A stretch of DNA of 64,000 nt, taken from NCBI GenBank assembly GCA_037013685.1, contig CM072899.1, positions 10,086,479 to 10,150,478 on the forward strand, written 5' to 3'. Numbering within the stretch: position 1 is the stretch's first letter; the number at the start of each line of letters is the position of its first letter. The notes under the pieces are model-generated. The model was not told the DNA's origin. It was given only the letters and a program-made list of their open reading frames with translations, and made no database searches. The translations under genes were made by a program, and so were the position numbers. This stretch comes from Acridotheres tristis. Lineage: Eukaryota; Chordata; Aves; Passeriformes; Sturnidae. This document shows positions 31,901 through 46,100 of the stretch, piece by piece.

Positions 31901-32687
31901 TTGCATGGCCAGAGCCAGCCAGGAGATGGCAGCAGCCTTGTACTGCTGGGCTGGGATTTGGCTCTGTCCCACACTTGCCACTCCGGCTCCTCCATGCCCC
32001 TTTCACCTTAGAGATGAGGTCTCTGACGAGCACCAAGAATTCTCTTCCATCCTCTGGGATGAAAGGGAAGTGACCCCGAGGAAGGCTCTGAAAGAAGACC
32101 CGTGAGCTCAGCTCCCATCTTTGCAAACGAGCTGATGGAGCAGAACCTGCTCAGTCCTTGTCTCCTGATCCCCAGCCCCCAGGGTGTTCATGGGATGTCT
32201 CATCCCAAGTGAATGTGCACAATTCTTTCAAGAGCTCAGGTTTCAATCTAGTGGATCAAAATTGCTGACGTTTCTGAAGGGCCATATGGAAATTAAAAGA
32301 CAGTCCCTGTCATTCTTCCTTTCACTGCAGCTACTCAGGGGTGCTGTGTGATGACTTGGACAACGAGCAGCAGGTGCTCAGTGATTTGTATTTCACACTT
32401 GTTCTTGCTGAGGATGCAGGCTCTTTCCTGCTGAAGAGAAAATGTTCTGCAGTCTTCAACCTGGGATCCTGGCCAGAGCTGGGACAGTTTCTTTTGCAAT
32501 GCAAAGCTTATTCTGGTGTGTGCTGAGACATCTGCACACAGATAAGGTGTGTGCTTTGCTCTGGCTCCCAGCTAACATAGCCAAGGCCATGGAGAATTGG
32601 TTGGCTTTTGCTCCCTCACGTGTGGCTCAGGCACTGTGGCACTGCTTGGTGGTGCTGTAGCAGAGCCTTGTGCAGATGCAGTGGAAA
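28976..32687. other. Intergenic, no gene recognised
   Basis: Ordinary AT-rich intergenic sequence between the divergent CFAP100 and KLF15 promoters. Short open frames do not resemble known proteins and are not arranged as exons. No RNA gene is recognised. Confidence 0.5.
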
Positions 32688-32858
32688 ATGACAGAATCTC
32701 AGGATAATGCTGTTGGAGAGGCACCTCTGGAGGTCTCTTATGCAGCCTCCTGCTCAAAGCAGAGATAACTTCCAAGTCATATCAGGCTGCTCAAGGCCTT
32801 GCCTTTTGAAAATGCTCTTTTGAAAATCTCTAAGGATGGAGATTTCTCTGGACGATGG
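32688..32858 (-). mobile_element. Old CR1 fragment, minus orientation
   Basis: The series 'cacctctggaggtctcttat', 'cagcctcctgctcaaagcag' and 'aaaatctctaaggatggaga' follows the reverse-complement of the CR1 3' end in order. It is more diverged than the copies at 24954 and 49511. Confidence 0.75.
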
Positions 32859-35800
32859 AGGGTGAGATCTGGGAGGCTGAGCCTGGGTTCCGTGGGATGA
32901 GCCCCCTGGTTTGCTCTGGTAAGGATATAAATAAACAATATGGTTGCAATTTCAAGGCCAGTTCTGAATAACCACGTAGACCTGGTCCCCAGATGAAAAG
33001 TGTAACTAGTTCCAGACTTCCCTCAGAGCTCAGTACTTCTGGGAACAAGAGATTGCATTTGGCCCATTGTGCAAAAGAGAGCCACAAAGCTGCAGCCAAG
33101 GAGACTTTCTTAAGCTGGACTATAAATCCACACTATTCGCACGGACAAATGACCCAGGAACCTGAGACTGAAACTTCATGATTTTGCATTAAGCTCTCGA
33201 GGCACAGTTCCAGCCTTTTTCCTGGCTCTTGCTTTGTGGCAAAACTTCAGCTGCTGTCACTGCATGGGAACTGATCCAGCTGAAAAATACCCTGCCTGAG
33301 GAAAAGATCCTTTTTTATCATGATCACTGTGATGGCTTGAGGAAAAGGGACACACGGGCTGGGGAAAGATGGAATTGCCCCTTTCAGTGACAGCCTGTGC
33401 TTTGATCACTTAGGAAGATAGTGAAACTGTAGCTGGTAAAAAGAGCTGATCCTGCAAGTCCCACGCACAAATTTTCTTCAGCAAGGGCTTATGGAGCAGA
33501 GCAAAAAGGATTAATAAACCAAAGTTATGGGTTGAGCTGCAAAAGGAAGCACATGCTTCACAGCTCCAAGCTCTTTCTGCTCATGTGGAATGGATTAAAG
33601 ATAAAAACAACCCTGTTATGCACTTTGCTCCTGAGCTGTTTCGATCCTATCTTCTTCTCCAGAGAAGCTTGTACAGGAACTATTATCTGTAACTCAAAAC
33701 TGTGGCTCATATTCCCAGGGTAGCTCATGGGATCCACTCCTCCTTGCCAGAGAATGAGACATCACTGGGTATCAGCTGCAGTGGTTCAGGAGTGCTTAGT
33801 GCCAGCCTGGTTGTTTTCTTGCAGGATCTGCGTATTTGCATCTGTATTTTGAGTATGGAATACTGAGGCACATAGAACCATAGTGACTTTGCTGATGCTG
33901 GGCAGTGGATCTCCTGTGGGACAAGCACCAAATCCACATTTGATATCTGTTTAGCTGGAATAATGGACAGCACAAACACGCTCTTCACGCAACAACAGCT
34001 TTATTACTCAGAAATACTTGGAAGTTCCAGATCCTGTTCTTATTCTTTTTGCCTGCACTGGTGTGAATGACCGCTGTTCTCCTCCCCACTGGGATGTCAG
34101 CAGATCCTGTAGCTTGTTTTCCACTGAAGTGTCTCCTCTTAGGTAAATATTACATCTGGGGTTGCTTTGCCAGTGGCTTTCCTACCTGGAGTTTGTACAA
34201 CAGGTCAATGCCCTGCTGGGAGATAAGAGGAATACTTGCTGCCAGTGTTGTTTGCTGCTGTGAAATGCCACCCTGCTTTTCCCTCATCACAATTTTTGAA
34301 TGTTGCTTAAGTCCTCCAGGTTTCTGCAAATTGAGTGAAATTTAAGACAAGACATCAAGTGTTTGGACAGAGCAGAAGGAGTTGTTTATTGCAACGGCCA
34401 TGACTTGTAAATTATTCATCAGTGTGTAATTGAAACGCTCAGATCCTCAAAGGTCGTGTTTCAAAGAGTGAGGTGAAGGATCAGCGAGCTTCCAGCAAAA
34501 CAGGAAGGTTGGCAGGTCCTGGGGAAGCCTTCTCCATCCACCTGCATCTATTCCATGGCAGTGCCTTTTTGTGGATGAAAAATGAGTTTTCAATAAGTGA
34601 AGCAATATGCAAACACATGTCTGGGAAAGGGAGAGGACATGTATAAAGTACCTTCCTCTGTCAGTATTCCCTCCAGTGGGAAACACAGATTTGAAGCCTG
34701 TTGCAGGCAAACATCTACACGGTCTGAGGGCACAGCCCAAGTATCAGCACACACACAATGGACTCTGGCCTCTGAAATGGAGAAGAAGTTCCAAGGACCA
34801 AGAGGGACCAGAATAGCTGTGTAAGCAGAAAAGAATCCAGAGCAGTTCCACTCAGCAGTCCTGTCTCCAGACAACATCAGACTTCAACTAATTAAAAAGA
34901 GCAGATGCTAGCTGGAACGTTAATTGGAACAGCTATCAACTTTTCTGTGCTTAAAACTGCATTCTAGCTCTCTCATACCATAGGTTTGGAGAGAAAGAGT
35001 TAACCCTTCAGGTTATTTTTTTTTAGGCACAGCATGTCTTTAGAAGAGAGCATAATGAAAGTTTAGGTTTATGGTTAGGTTTGGATCAAGGTTTTTTCAG
35101 ATGAAAACAATTCTCTGTCTAATAATGCAGACCCATCATCACAAACAGCACTCTCAACCCTTCCCTCTCACTGTGCTCTCAGTAAAGTGATCTTGCTCAG
35201 CTTTCAGAGGCCTTGTAGCAGTGCTGGGCACAGAGCCAGCTGCTCTTCTTCCCTGCATGTATTGTATTAGATGGACACCTCTTCATTAACCTGGGCTCAT
35301 TTGTTCCCCTCAGCCTGTATTCCTTCTCATTAGACTTGATGTATGATCGAGAAAAGAAAGTGCAAAGAGCTCAGCTGACATCTGATACACTTATAAATAG
35401 CCTTTCTGCCCTGCTACAGTTCTGTGCCCATCCCAATGGAGCAAGCACACGGTGTATCACCCTCTTCCTGGAACTGGGATGCTATCGAAGATTTTCCTCT
35501 AAAGCAGACAAATTTGGACTCTCATGGAAACTAGTGCTTGAATGCAGGCACCACTGGTCTGTTCCACATCGGCAGTTTCCTTAGTCTTGTCCTAATCTCC
35601 AGTTCTTAAGAGATCAGGCAAAGGCGTTGTTTGAATAATAAGGCTCTTCCACTGTTCCCTGCCCTCCCTGCTCCCTGTAACAGGCAGAGCTCCCTCGGCA
35701 CAATGACAATCCCTGGACTTTTTCTAGTTTGCTCATTCTCCACCTCAAGCTCCAGTTACTCCCTTCATTCCCAAACCCTGTTTCCTTCCTCTCCCTCAGG

Positions 35801-37094
35801 GCTGGATCCTGTCTCCTCCATGGGCTCACTGAGTCCATCACAGGTCTGGCAGTCTTTGTGGAGATGTGTCCCGTGATGCTGTCATGAGCACCAGTGTTCC
35901 CATCTAAGCACAGTTTGCTCTGGCTTCCAGTGGATGAGGAGCAAATCCCTTAACCCCTTTTTCTTTTGCTGACCTCCTTGGGTGATAGCTATTGTCATTT
36001 CCCACACCTTACTGACAGTGAATGAGCCTCAAATTCAGCTCTCAAAGAGATTGCCAGGGAGTGATGAATTTAGGCAGGAGAGGATTACGGGGCTGATTGA
36101 GATATTAAAGATTATTCCTGACTCATATTCTTGCAGGTCTGATGAAAGAAGTGAGTCAGACCCTTCCAACACAGTTTGACCTGGCAGATGCAGCCAGCAG
36201 CCAGCTCAGGCTGTGTGAGGAGCTCACTATGTTTTGTAAATGGAATAAAGTTCATTTAACAGAGCAGGCCTGTATTTGCTGTTAACTCGAAGGCCTCTTG
36301 CCTGAAAACAACCTGCAGATCACTTACCCCATCACTGCTCGCAGGGGGAATTAGCTCTTGAGAGCTGCTGGTGGTGGAGGAGGGGGGTATTTCTGAGAGA
36401 TGACCCCGTTTTCCAAGGCAGGGTAAAGGTCTTTTTCCTGTGATGCTGAGTTCATAATTGAAATACTCATAGTCCCTGTTCCATTTTTGGATAGCCAGGA
36501 CTCTGCCCTAGAAATGTTCTCCTGCCTCTGGGTTCTCTCTCTCAGCAATGCTGCCAATATTAATCTTAATGTAATTTTGCTTTTTTTTGGCTGCTTTCTC
36601 TTCCTAGGTGGGAATGCTGTCATTACAAAATGACACTTGTTTCCCACGGGTCTTTACAGCCTACAGGAAAAATGTTCTTTCCCCTAGCTCAGCTGCAGGC
36701 AGGCATCTCCTGGGGCCAGTGGCTCAGGTAAGCAGCTCCTTCTGACTCAGTTCTCCTGCTGAGCTCTCAGTGCCTGCCTGCCTTCTGGATGTGTCTTGTT
36801 GACTACTGACAGCCACAGGTGAATGGCTCACACTCTGACCCATGGTGGATTTTAGATATTTAGAGGCTGGGAGATGAAATGGGAACTTGTTTCCTCATGT
36901 TTGCCTCCCATGTTGTGTCAGCATCTCTCCCCTCAGTGCCCACCCCAATGTCACTGCCTGCCAAGTCTGTGCTGTGCTCTGCTGCCTGTCCTGTTTTCCC
37001 TCTCGGGCAGGTTCATGTTTAGACTCTGCCAGCCTGTTTTCTTCCAGCAGGAGACAAACTCCCATGCATCCTCCACAGCCTGTGGCCCTGCAGC
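32859..37094. other. Intergenic, no gene recognised
   Basis: No exon series, RNA gene or repeat family recognised. Several TTTATT motifs, which are AATAAA on the minus strand, occur near 33999 and 34386 but have no transcript evidence in the sequence. Confidence 0.5.
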
Positions 37095-37095
37095 A

Positions 37096-37191
37096 CATCC
37101 CATCCCATCCCATCCCATCCCATCCCATCCCATCCCATCCCATCCCATCCCATCCCATCCCATCCCATCCCATCCCATCCCATCCCATCCC
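37096..37191. repeat. (ATCCC)n pentanucleotide microsatellite, about 19 copies
   Basis: A pure 96-base array with period 5. The minus strand reads (GGGAT)n, i.e. regular G3 tracts with two-base loops, a strong G-quadruplex pattern. It produces open frames in several registers (Ile-Pro-Ser-His type repeats, and Met-Gly-Trp-Asp on the other strand) that are not genes. Confidence 0.97.
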
Positions 37192-40100
37192 ACTCCTGCA
37201 GGTGTTCCCCAGTGCTGGCTATGGCTCTGCCCTGGGGCAGCTGTTCCCTTGTGGTGCCCCAGAGCCGTGTGTGCCCTCAGCTGTCTGCAGAGAGCATTAG
37301 CATTGCTGCACCAGGACAGAGGGCCGGTTTATGATTGCTCCTTGAGTTGTTCTTTGTGGCTGCTAACTCTGCCTTCATGCCCCAGAGATGTAAGGTGTGT
37401 CCCAAGCCCAGACTTTCCCCTGTGGAAAATGGGGGCAACAGTTCTCAGAACCTGCAATGGGAATTTCTTTGGGGCATGGCAACGATCTCCCCTGGCTGAA
37501 TGCAGACTTGTGCCAGGTTAAGCCATCAGCCTTGAATGCTTTCTCTGTTCTTGTTCCAAAGCAGCTTCTAAATTAGAAATCCTACCACCTGCATTTGATA
37601 GGGGCAGGGATTTTGCAATACTGGGAGGCTGAGTCAGGCACAGAGACAAGAGCCATTCCTGCTGCCGAAAGGTTCTGATGCATTCAGGTACCCACTACAA
37701 TAGTTACCTCCTCAGCCATCTCCCCAAGGGTTGTGCAAGGCTGGCAGACCTGGTCAGCTCAGCACCAGAGGAGCAGCTCTGGGGGGCCCTGGGCACTGGC
37801 TGACTCAGCAGGGACTCTGCTCCCTGCCTGCTCATGGCTTTTCCCCTGTCAGCAGCAGCATGGCCAAGGTAAATTACCTGGTTTTGGAACAGCTTTGGTT
37901 CCTGCTGAGATTGGCAACCTCTGCCTCACTGTGAATCTTTTTGATATAGCAGCAGAACACCATCCAGGTATGGAAAACAGGCTGACCCTCTCCAGTGGTC
38001 TGCCACATGCCTGCTACATTTACTAATCCAAATTTCCCTAGACTGTATCCTGAAAGGAAAGCATCTGATTCCTGTCCTTCAGATCCAGGCACTTTTGCCA
38101 GTTCCCACTTTTAAAGCTTCCCTGATAAAATCTAATGGAGCTCATCCAGGCTGGTCAGATCAGCAGTGGCTGTGGGAAAGGGTCTTGTAAAAAAAGAGTG
38201 TTTAGGCTTCTGTTCTCATATTTAGTTTCCTGTAGACTTTCCAATGCTTTCTAAGCCTGGCCTATGGCTAAACCATGCTCATGGGATTAGTTAAAAGACT
38301 CTTATTTATTTTATTAATACTTCTTCTAGCATCTTGTTAGTAATTTTCTGCTTTTGACACTGCTAAATGGTGAATCAAGGAGTTCTATCACTGCAATACA
38401 TCAATGTTTTGTTACAGCAGATGCTCCTAACTGAAGATCTTTCAAGCTGTTGAGAGTTTCTGTGTTTGAATACACAACATTGCTTTGGGCCAAGCCCAGT
38501 GAAGCCTCCAGTAGTTTGCCTGATTTACCTTCCACTCTCCATACACTCTGTTAGACCTGGGATTTCATGCTCTGCTCATCCTGGGTCACAGCTTAATCTC
38601 TTTCAGGTGGTAAATCCTGCAGCTCCATTATTGTGTGGCTGCTCAAGACAGCCCCTTGAAGCAGCCCACGTAGCTCCTCAGCAGGTCTGCAGGCTTAGAG
38701 GCAGCCAAAGAAGGCTCCTGGCACATTTTCCTCTTGAAAGTGAGTGTGAGGGAGGAGGAGGCAGCGGTTATTGAGCTGACAAAATTTCTTGTCTCCTGCC
38801 TGGGTCTCAATGGGCTTCAAAAGAGGGTTGAGAAATGCCAAGTCCTCATGCTGGCCCTGTCCCACACAGGGGCTGCCTTCCAGTGTGCCCAGGAGCCTCT
38901 GCTCAAGTTGATTTTTTTTTCAGCATTTTTATTCCTTCTGCACCTCTTGTTTGGGTTTCTGAAGTTTTCCTGCTGGCTTGTATTTTTATGAGGATTCATC
39001 TCACCCTGGGGCTCTGATGCCTGGGCCACCTTCCCGTGGCTGGTTTCCCGCAGAGCCGTGCCACAGCTGGGCTCACCTGGGGTGCTGTACCTGGTCTGGC
39101 TGGAGCTCCACCAGCAGCTCTGCTCAGCCTCTTATGAGAGCAGCAGAACTCTCATTCCTCTTCTGAAAAACCTCCAGCTCTCTCGATTCTTTGGCCCAAC
39201 TTCAAGCCCAGTGGTTCCTCTGATTCTTGTCTTCTGTTGCCTGGACAGAAAGGTTGGCCCTCAGGATCCTCTTTGGAGGTGATATCCCACACCTGAACCA
39301 TTTTCCCCAAGCATCCTGGGGGTGTCCTGGGGGTGTCTTGGGGCTTTCTGTGTTCCTGCCTGTGTCCAGTTCCTTTGGCTGGATTGGAGCTCTTCTATAT
39401 GCTCTGATTTTTTCCTCCCACCAACTCCAAAATCATCATCATCTTCTGGCTTCCCATGAATTTCTTTTGATTCTCTTTCCTGGACAAGGCTAAACATCTC
39501 CACACACTCATGCCCACTGATGGGTCCCTGGGATATTTGTAGCTCTTATTTCTCTTTACCAAACCCATTTGTATTAGGCAGTGCCCCCAAAAGAAAAAAA
39601 ACCAAAACAACGGGGATTATTGACACCCTCTCCTCTACCCCATGCAAACAGCCCTGCCTGAGAGGGCAAACATATCTTTTGTGCATCATTTAGCTGGTCC
39701 ATGGTGACATCCCCTCTATCTGGAGGCAAATTATTAATCAGCTTTTTGAGCAGACTTGCACCAATTTCTTTGCCAGACTCTTGCCATTCCTACCCGCTCA
39801 GGCTGATCCTGGTGGTGCTGAGTTGCTGGGGGCAGGGATGTGCCCAGTCCCTCAGCGAAGCCTGCTCTGGCATTGCACAACCTGTCTGTTCTCTGGGGGC
39901 CATGTGCAATCTCTGCCTGGGACAGATGTCTGAGCTGGATCTGCTGGAATGACGTCAAAGGCTGCAATACTGTCCCTCTTCCCGCAGCTGGCAGGCCTGG
40001 CCAGGGGCTGCCACCACGGCAGTAACTGCCACCGTGACAATAATCTGTCACCAAATGCCAGCACAGCACAAGTGGCCCCTGCCACTTTGCACAGTGGAGA

Positions 40101-43100
40101 TGTGCTTACATACCTAGGGCTTCCTTGGGAATTCCCACTGCTCTAAAAACCTCTGGCTGAAAGCAAACAGGACTTGATTTTAAAAGGAGCATCCTCCATT
40201 GTTGACCTGTGGGCAGATAAAAAACTCACAGCTTTTCCTGTGCTTGGGACACAGGCTGGCACAAACAAATGCCATTTGTCACGGAGCTGCAGCAGCCAGC
40301 ACAGAGAGGGTATCAGTAAATCCCTGGATGTGACTTGGCGCCGTCTCCGTGGCACTGAGAGCAGCCCCGCACAGGACAGGAGTTATCCATCTGCAGCTAT
40401 TTTGGATGCTTGTGTGAAGGCAGCAGCAGCCTCAGCTCATACCCAGCAAGCCGTGGTGACACGGGGTGACACACACACTGCACCTGACCCTTTGCCACAG
40501 GGAAGGAGGGGACTGGCACATCCCTGGGGCAGGACTTCCCCCAGGCACCCCAGGCTCTGCCCTCCCTGGGGGCTGGGGCAGGCAAGGCTTGTGACAGGCA
40601 GAGATTCACAGTGACCTCCTGGCACCAGTGCCAGCCCTGCCTGCTGCTGGGGCACTGCTGACATTCCACATCTGCCAGACCCAGCCTGCATCCAGCCCCA
40701 GCTCCATGAAATGCTGTTCCTGATCCGGCCAGCTGCGTGCTGGCCCTAGCCATGGTCCATTTTGACAGCTCTGCACAAAGGTCAGGGGGAAGGAAGGAGT
40801 GCTTGACGTTTCAATTTTTATACGAATGCCCAGACAGTTCTTAGATTCTTCTTAAAAAGCTGATGACAGATTAAGAACAGTTCCCAACTTGGGATTTTGG
40901 AAATACTGAGGTTTTCCAAGTTGTCAATCCAGCAGGAGGAGTTCCAGTGTGCCTGTGGCTGTGCATCCTCTCCTTTAGCCAGCTCAGGGCTGCTGCTGGT
41001 AGCTACCCCCAGGATGTGGCCACATGTAGGGTATGAACTGGGCAGAATGAAAAAAGAGTCTGTAACATTAGCAGGAATATTTTTATTGGCTCATGAAATG
41101 AAATAACTGTAAGACATAGAAAGCTGTTAAAAAATTGCTAGCCTTAAAAATGGGGGAGATTGGTTTTTAACATATAGGTGCAGAGGTAAGGTATCTTTAA
41201 ATATCTGTAATTTTGAGCTGGAAATACGACCGAGACAAGTCTTGAAATTGGATATTTAATTGCCAAATCAATTTTGCTAAAAAGATCCAGAGTTTGCAAT
41301 TGATTTCATTAGCTGCTGCTAAGCCCACCAGTGAAACCCTTGTTTAGAACTGGTGCTGCTATGTTGGTTTGCTGTGGGTCCCATCGGCAAATTTTTGTGA
41401 ATATAACAGACTTTGCATGCTAAAAGTGAAGACATTGACATTTCAAAAGCAACATCCTTTCTGTCTTCTCTGATGGAGATAACTAGTTTATTCCTAGGTG
41501 TAAAAGCAAAAGCAGTTTCCTTGAGTGGCTGTGTTACCAAGGCTGTGAGGAGAAGGGCTGGTGTGGCAATGCTTCCCACTTTGTAGGGCAGAAATGGGCT
41601 GGAATTTACCTTAGGGGCTCTGATATTTAGACGGGAATTCCAAAGGGAACTACCACAGTGAACTTCCTCTGACTCTGACAGGTTTGTGTGATCAAGGCCT
41701 CACTGTAGAGAGAGATGCTGCTTGCTGATGGCCAGGAGCCCTAATGGTATCCAGGGAACCACGACTGCCTGCAGTCATTCACAGCATAGTCACCACCAAG
41801 TGCAAGCTTGTGCAAAACCATCCAAATGTGGCTTGATCATTGGGATAAATTGGCTTTGGAGATGAGGAGAGTTCTGTGCCAGTCTCTGCAGAAGACAGAT
41901 CCCAGGTCCACTTGGACAAAAACTGGGTGATTTGCAGTGATTTAGAGATCTCTTTTCCCTAGGGAAAAAACAAAGAACTAGCCATTAAGTCATTAAGTAG
42001 AGGTTGTGGAAGAATTAAACCACTCAATAATATGTGATGTTCTCCTCAGTTCAGCGATTACAGTCTCTTCTTATAAAAGCTGCCATATTCCCTCTGTCTC
42101 TAGAACAATTCAGACGTCTTGAAAAAAGACTTTCTCATAATCTTTTTTCTATATTTTCTTCACCAGGCACTTGAAATCCATTTTATGAACATCAGTTTGT
42201 TCTGTATTGTATTTTGCCAAGATTATTATCCTTAAGGAACAGGAGGTGAAACCGCAGAGCAAGGAGATGAGGTGAGTCACTTCTGGCCTTATAGACATTT
42301 AAATAGTTGCAGAATTGGGAAGGGACATATTTTCCTCTCAAGCAGTGTTTGTGGGGAAAAAAATATGCCAACAATCTGAATTTAGCTCTCCATTATTGCT
42401 TGTAACACCAGCAGGGGTAAATATTTTGCTCACAAACACCTACAGAATAAGAAAATGGGCATCTTTAGGTTGCAGGATAAGTAATTAATCTTCCCCCAGA
42501 CTTTTAGACAATATAAAGTGGATGTGAATGGAAACACTATGATCACATCTGTATTTTGAGAAAGAATAATCCAGGTCTGAATCAGTGGTTTTCATTGCTT
42601 ACATTGCTACTAAGGACCCACTAGATGAGAAAACAGGAGATTGCATCACAATGGATAATTTTTGATATGAGCGATACAGTTGCTTGGGACTTTTTGTCTG
42701 TTTTTTATTATTTATAATTCTGCTGAGAATATCTGCCCTGGGACAAACAAAGCAGTCAGCTCCCAATGGCAGCAAAATAAATCTCAGTCCAGGGCAACAC
42801 AAACTGGGAAGAAGCTCCAGAGAGTGGTGCTATTTGAAATAAATTGAGGAAATATTTTAAAAGCTTGCATAGAAGAGCAGAGTTTTGCCAGCTATTACAA
42901 TTGGACTTCAGAGTAACTGCTGAGTGGGTAATTAGTCCCATGGGAACACAGGAGTCTGGATAAATGTAAAAAGGAACAAGAAGGGGAAAAAAGTGTATGA
43001 AGAATTAACTTTGGAAAACAAGCTAGAACATTAGTCACAGGAGAGATATAACTCAACTTCCATTTAACATTTATTTCTGTGATGAACAGAAACATTGTTT

Positions 43101-46100
43101 TTAACCCTGTATTGAAGCAGGAAATACAAACCTCGCTTTTTAAGACAGCTGGAACTACTTTATTGAAGTTCACCTCTTTGATAAGAGGATGAAGGGGAAG
43201 GTAAAGAGGTGCTGAAAATACTGCAAACCCAGCAACCAGGACTTATGTTTGGGTGGAGCAGGGAAAAACAGTTGTGGAACTGGTCATTATATTAGGTGAG
43301 GTCTGTTTTGCTCTCAGAGACTCCCCCATCATGAAGACAGAGCAGTTAGTCAAGGTTTAAATGATCATGTCCCCACCAACCTTTGCTCACAGCCTGTCTA
43401 CAATGCTGGGTTGAGAGAACCCCAGATGGGAGGTGATTTACCTACCTGACATGCCAGAGATACTTCTTTGCATAACTCTCTGCTGGCTTTAGAAAGACCT
43501 GGTGGAACAAATTACGAAGAAATCTTGAACCATGTGAGACACTTGTGAGGTTATCTAGTGCACATGTGGTTGGTTCTGCCATTCCAGAGCTCCTGATCCA
43601 TAGTCCTGTGCTGTAACTACTGAATCAGAGCCTTATTTATAGAGTTTCTGCACTTGGCTTTTGTGGTTCATTGCTCCCATTATCTCAACAGCAGTGGTTT
43701 GCTAATCAGTCCTTTGTAGGACAGGACTAGTATTGCTTTGGCTGTTTGATGTTTGGAAAAAAAGAAGAATGTAATTCCAGTGTCTCTGGAGAAGCAGGAA
43801 GCTTTGCAAAATCTCCTAATATATCTGGGTGCGAATCTATGTACACGGGTCATATTCACTGAGGTGTGTGCCTGGAGCAGTAACAGTAACACAGCTGATC
43901 GTTCAGGACCAGGCACCTGACCTGGATCTGCCTAATTTTGAGGACTTCTGTGCTTTCTCTACTCTACAGTCTCCAAGGAGCCTGAGCCGTCCTCCGTGCT
44001 GGGCTCTCACCATATCACTGGCCAAGCGATGGGGTCCCAGCTGCCTGCTCTGCACTGGTACCCACAGGACCAGTGGTGCTGCATGTCTGACCTGCTGGTG
44101 CTCCAGCTGTGACCTGAGCCAAGGTCACTGTGTTTGCATGTAGGCTTTGTGTTTGCTATTTAAGGTGAGCGAGAGGCTCTGGATTCCCTCAGTTGAGTCA
44201 CCCGCTCTGTTTCCCAATTCAGTGCAAATGGCCAGACAGGCAGGCAGCTCTTCCTTGAAGACATTCAAATTCTCGAGAGGTGCGCCAGTGTCTGGCAGAC
44301 GTGGTGTTGGCAATGCACGGTGGACACAGCATGGTCACGGTTGTTCAGCCCTGTAAACACTGCCTTCAAAACCAGCATCTCCTCTCACCACCTCCCTGAG
44401 CCTCTTCCCCGCACAAGGATCCTGCACAAACGCACCCAGCCCTGGCGTATTCCTTCCAGGAGAGGGCAGGGGAATACAGTTTATCGCAGATCCACTCCTG
44501 AGCTGGAGCCAACATCCATCCAATCCCAGGTCTTCCTGTACGTCTTCCAGTATATTTTGCTTTCCTGAACTTGGATGAGCAGAAGTGGGTTGTGGATCTC
44601 CTCCAGGTGAGTCAGTGGGTTTTGTCACATTTACAGTCCTGCCTGTCCCTGAGTCATCTTCGGGAGGGGCGGCGTGGGCTGGGCTGTGCCCCTTGCTCTC
44701 GAACCCCTTGCAATGAGCCTGGTGTGTTCCACGGGCTGCTGGGCAAATTCAGCACCAGGGTTTAGGGAGCCGAGCCCCAGCTCTTGTGCTTCACCTCGCC
44801 ACAAGCCAGGGGAGGCAGTAATGGGACAATTTGTGCATCACACGCTCAGCACACTCCTGTCCCTGCAGAGGGTCTGATTCCCTCGGGTGTCAGCAGGAAC
44901 AGCTCTCTCTGGGGGTGCTTTTGCCAGATTAAAGTGCAGGGGTTGTGTATGGAAACCCCAGGTTGGAGCCGGACCTGGCTGAAGATGGCCTAGAGAAATT
45001 CAGCCAGAAATTCAGCTAAAATTCTCTATTTCAGAATATCAATGAACAGAAAGTTTGGGAGAAAATCAGAAACTCTCCCCAGGTCCCCCCACTGTCTTTA
45101 ACAGTCAAAAGTGTAATAGTATAAGAAAATCCTAAAATTAGTTTCTTCCAACTTATCTCCCCTTGGACCTATGATTCTGACTCGTAAAGACAACATAATT
45201 TCCAAACCAGTGGAGGAAAGAAAAAACCCCCAAATCAATAAACTGTTGGCCTTGCAGCACAGATGCCCTGGCAAGGCCAAAGAAATCAAGTCCTGAGATT
45301 GCTGTTGCTGTTTCCACCTTGTCCTGCAGAGACACAGCCAGGGATAAACATATTCTTTGTGTCAATATTTCTGTAGTACTGAGAGAACTTACAGTCCTTA
45401 TCTGTGAGTGTCAAGGACTGCTAAGTTAATGTGATCATAACATTACTGGAGAGTCGGACAGGCTTTTTTGTTCCCTCTGTCCCCATGTAACTGTTATGGT
45501 GCTAAAAGCCAAAGCCCAGTAGAGCTCAGCTGGATGTGACCGTGGGCTTTGTGGCACATGGAAAGGATCCATCTGAAGGAAACCAATTTTAAAAAATTGA
45601 AAAAAACCCCCAAACAACACACAAAACCAACAAATAGAATTTGAACATTTAAATTTTTTTTTTAACTCTGCTTAATTATTTTTGCTTCTTTCATTGGAAA
45701 AAGAGCAACTTTGATTTGTAAATCAGATGGAAATGTATGAATAATCGATTGAGCCTGACTAGCCCTTGTTTTGTCAGGTGGCTGGTTGCCTCATCAGATT
45801 ACTAATAGTTTGGTGCTGCAGTAGATGGGAAATAGCAAGGGCTGGGACAGAAATACCACAGGTGACCTCTAAAGATCGCAAGGAACTCTTCCAATGTGAC
45901 ACAATCCCTCTTTTTACCCATCCATGAAGTTCACTTTTCCTTCAAGTCCCCTGAAAAAAGAGAAGTAATTTGTAACACAGAACTGTGCAAGAAACATACA
46001 AAAGAGGAGAAAATCCGAGGCAGGAAAAGTCAGCCTCTGTGGAGCACGTATGGAAAGGCAGAGATGAGCAGAGCCAGACAATTCTTAGGTGTAAACTGCA

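Noticed and set aside
33990..34400. Minus-strand AATAAA motifs as ends of an unknown transcript
   Set aside because: Single hexamers are frequent by chance in AT-rich DNA, and no exons or splice pairs accompany them.
36874..37521. 215-codon ORF with Ile-Pro-Ser-His repeats
   Set aside because: It is made by the (ATCCC)n microsatellite, which is open in several frames on both strands.
43633..43642. MEF2-like TTATTTATAG, possible muscle enhancer for KLF15
   Set aside because: An isolated AT-rich match with high chance frequency and no clustered muscle motifs.
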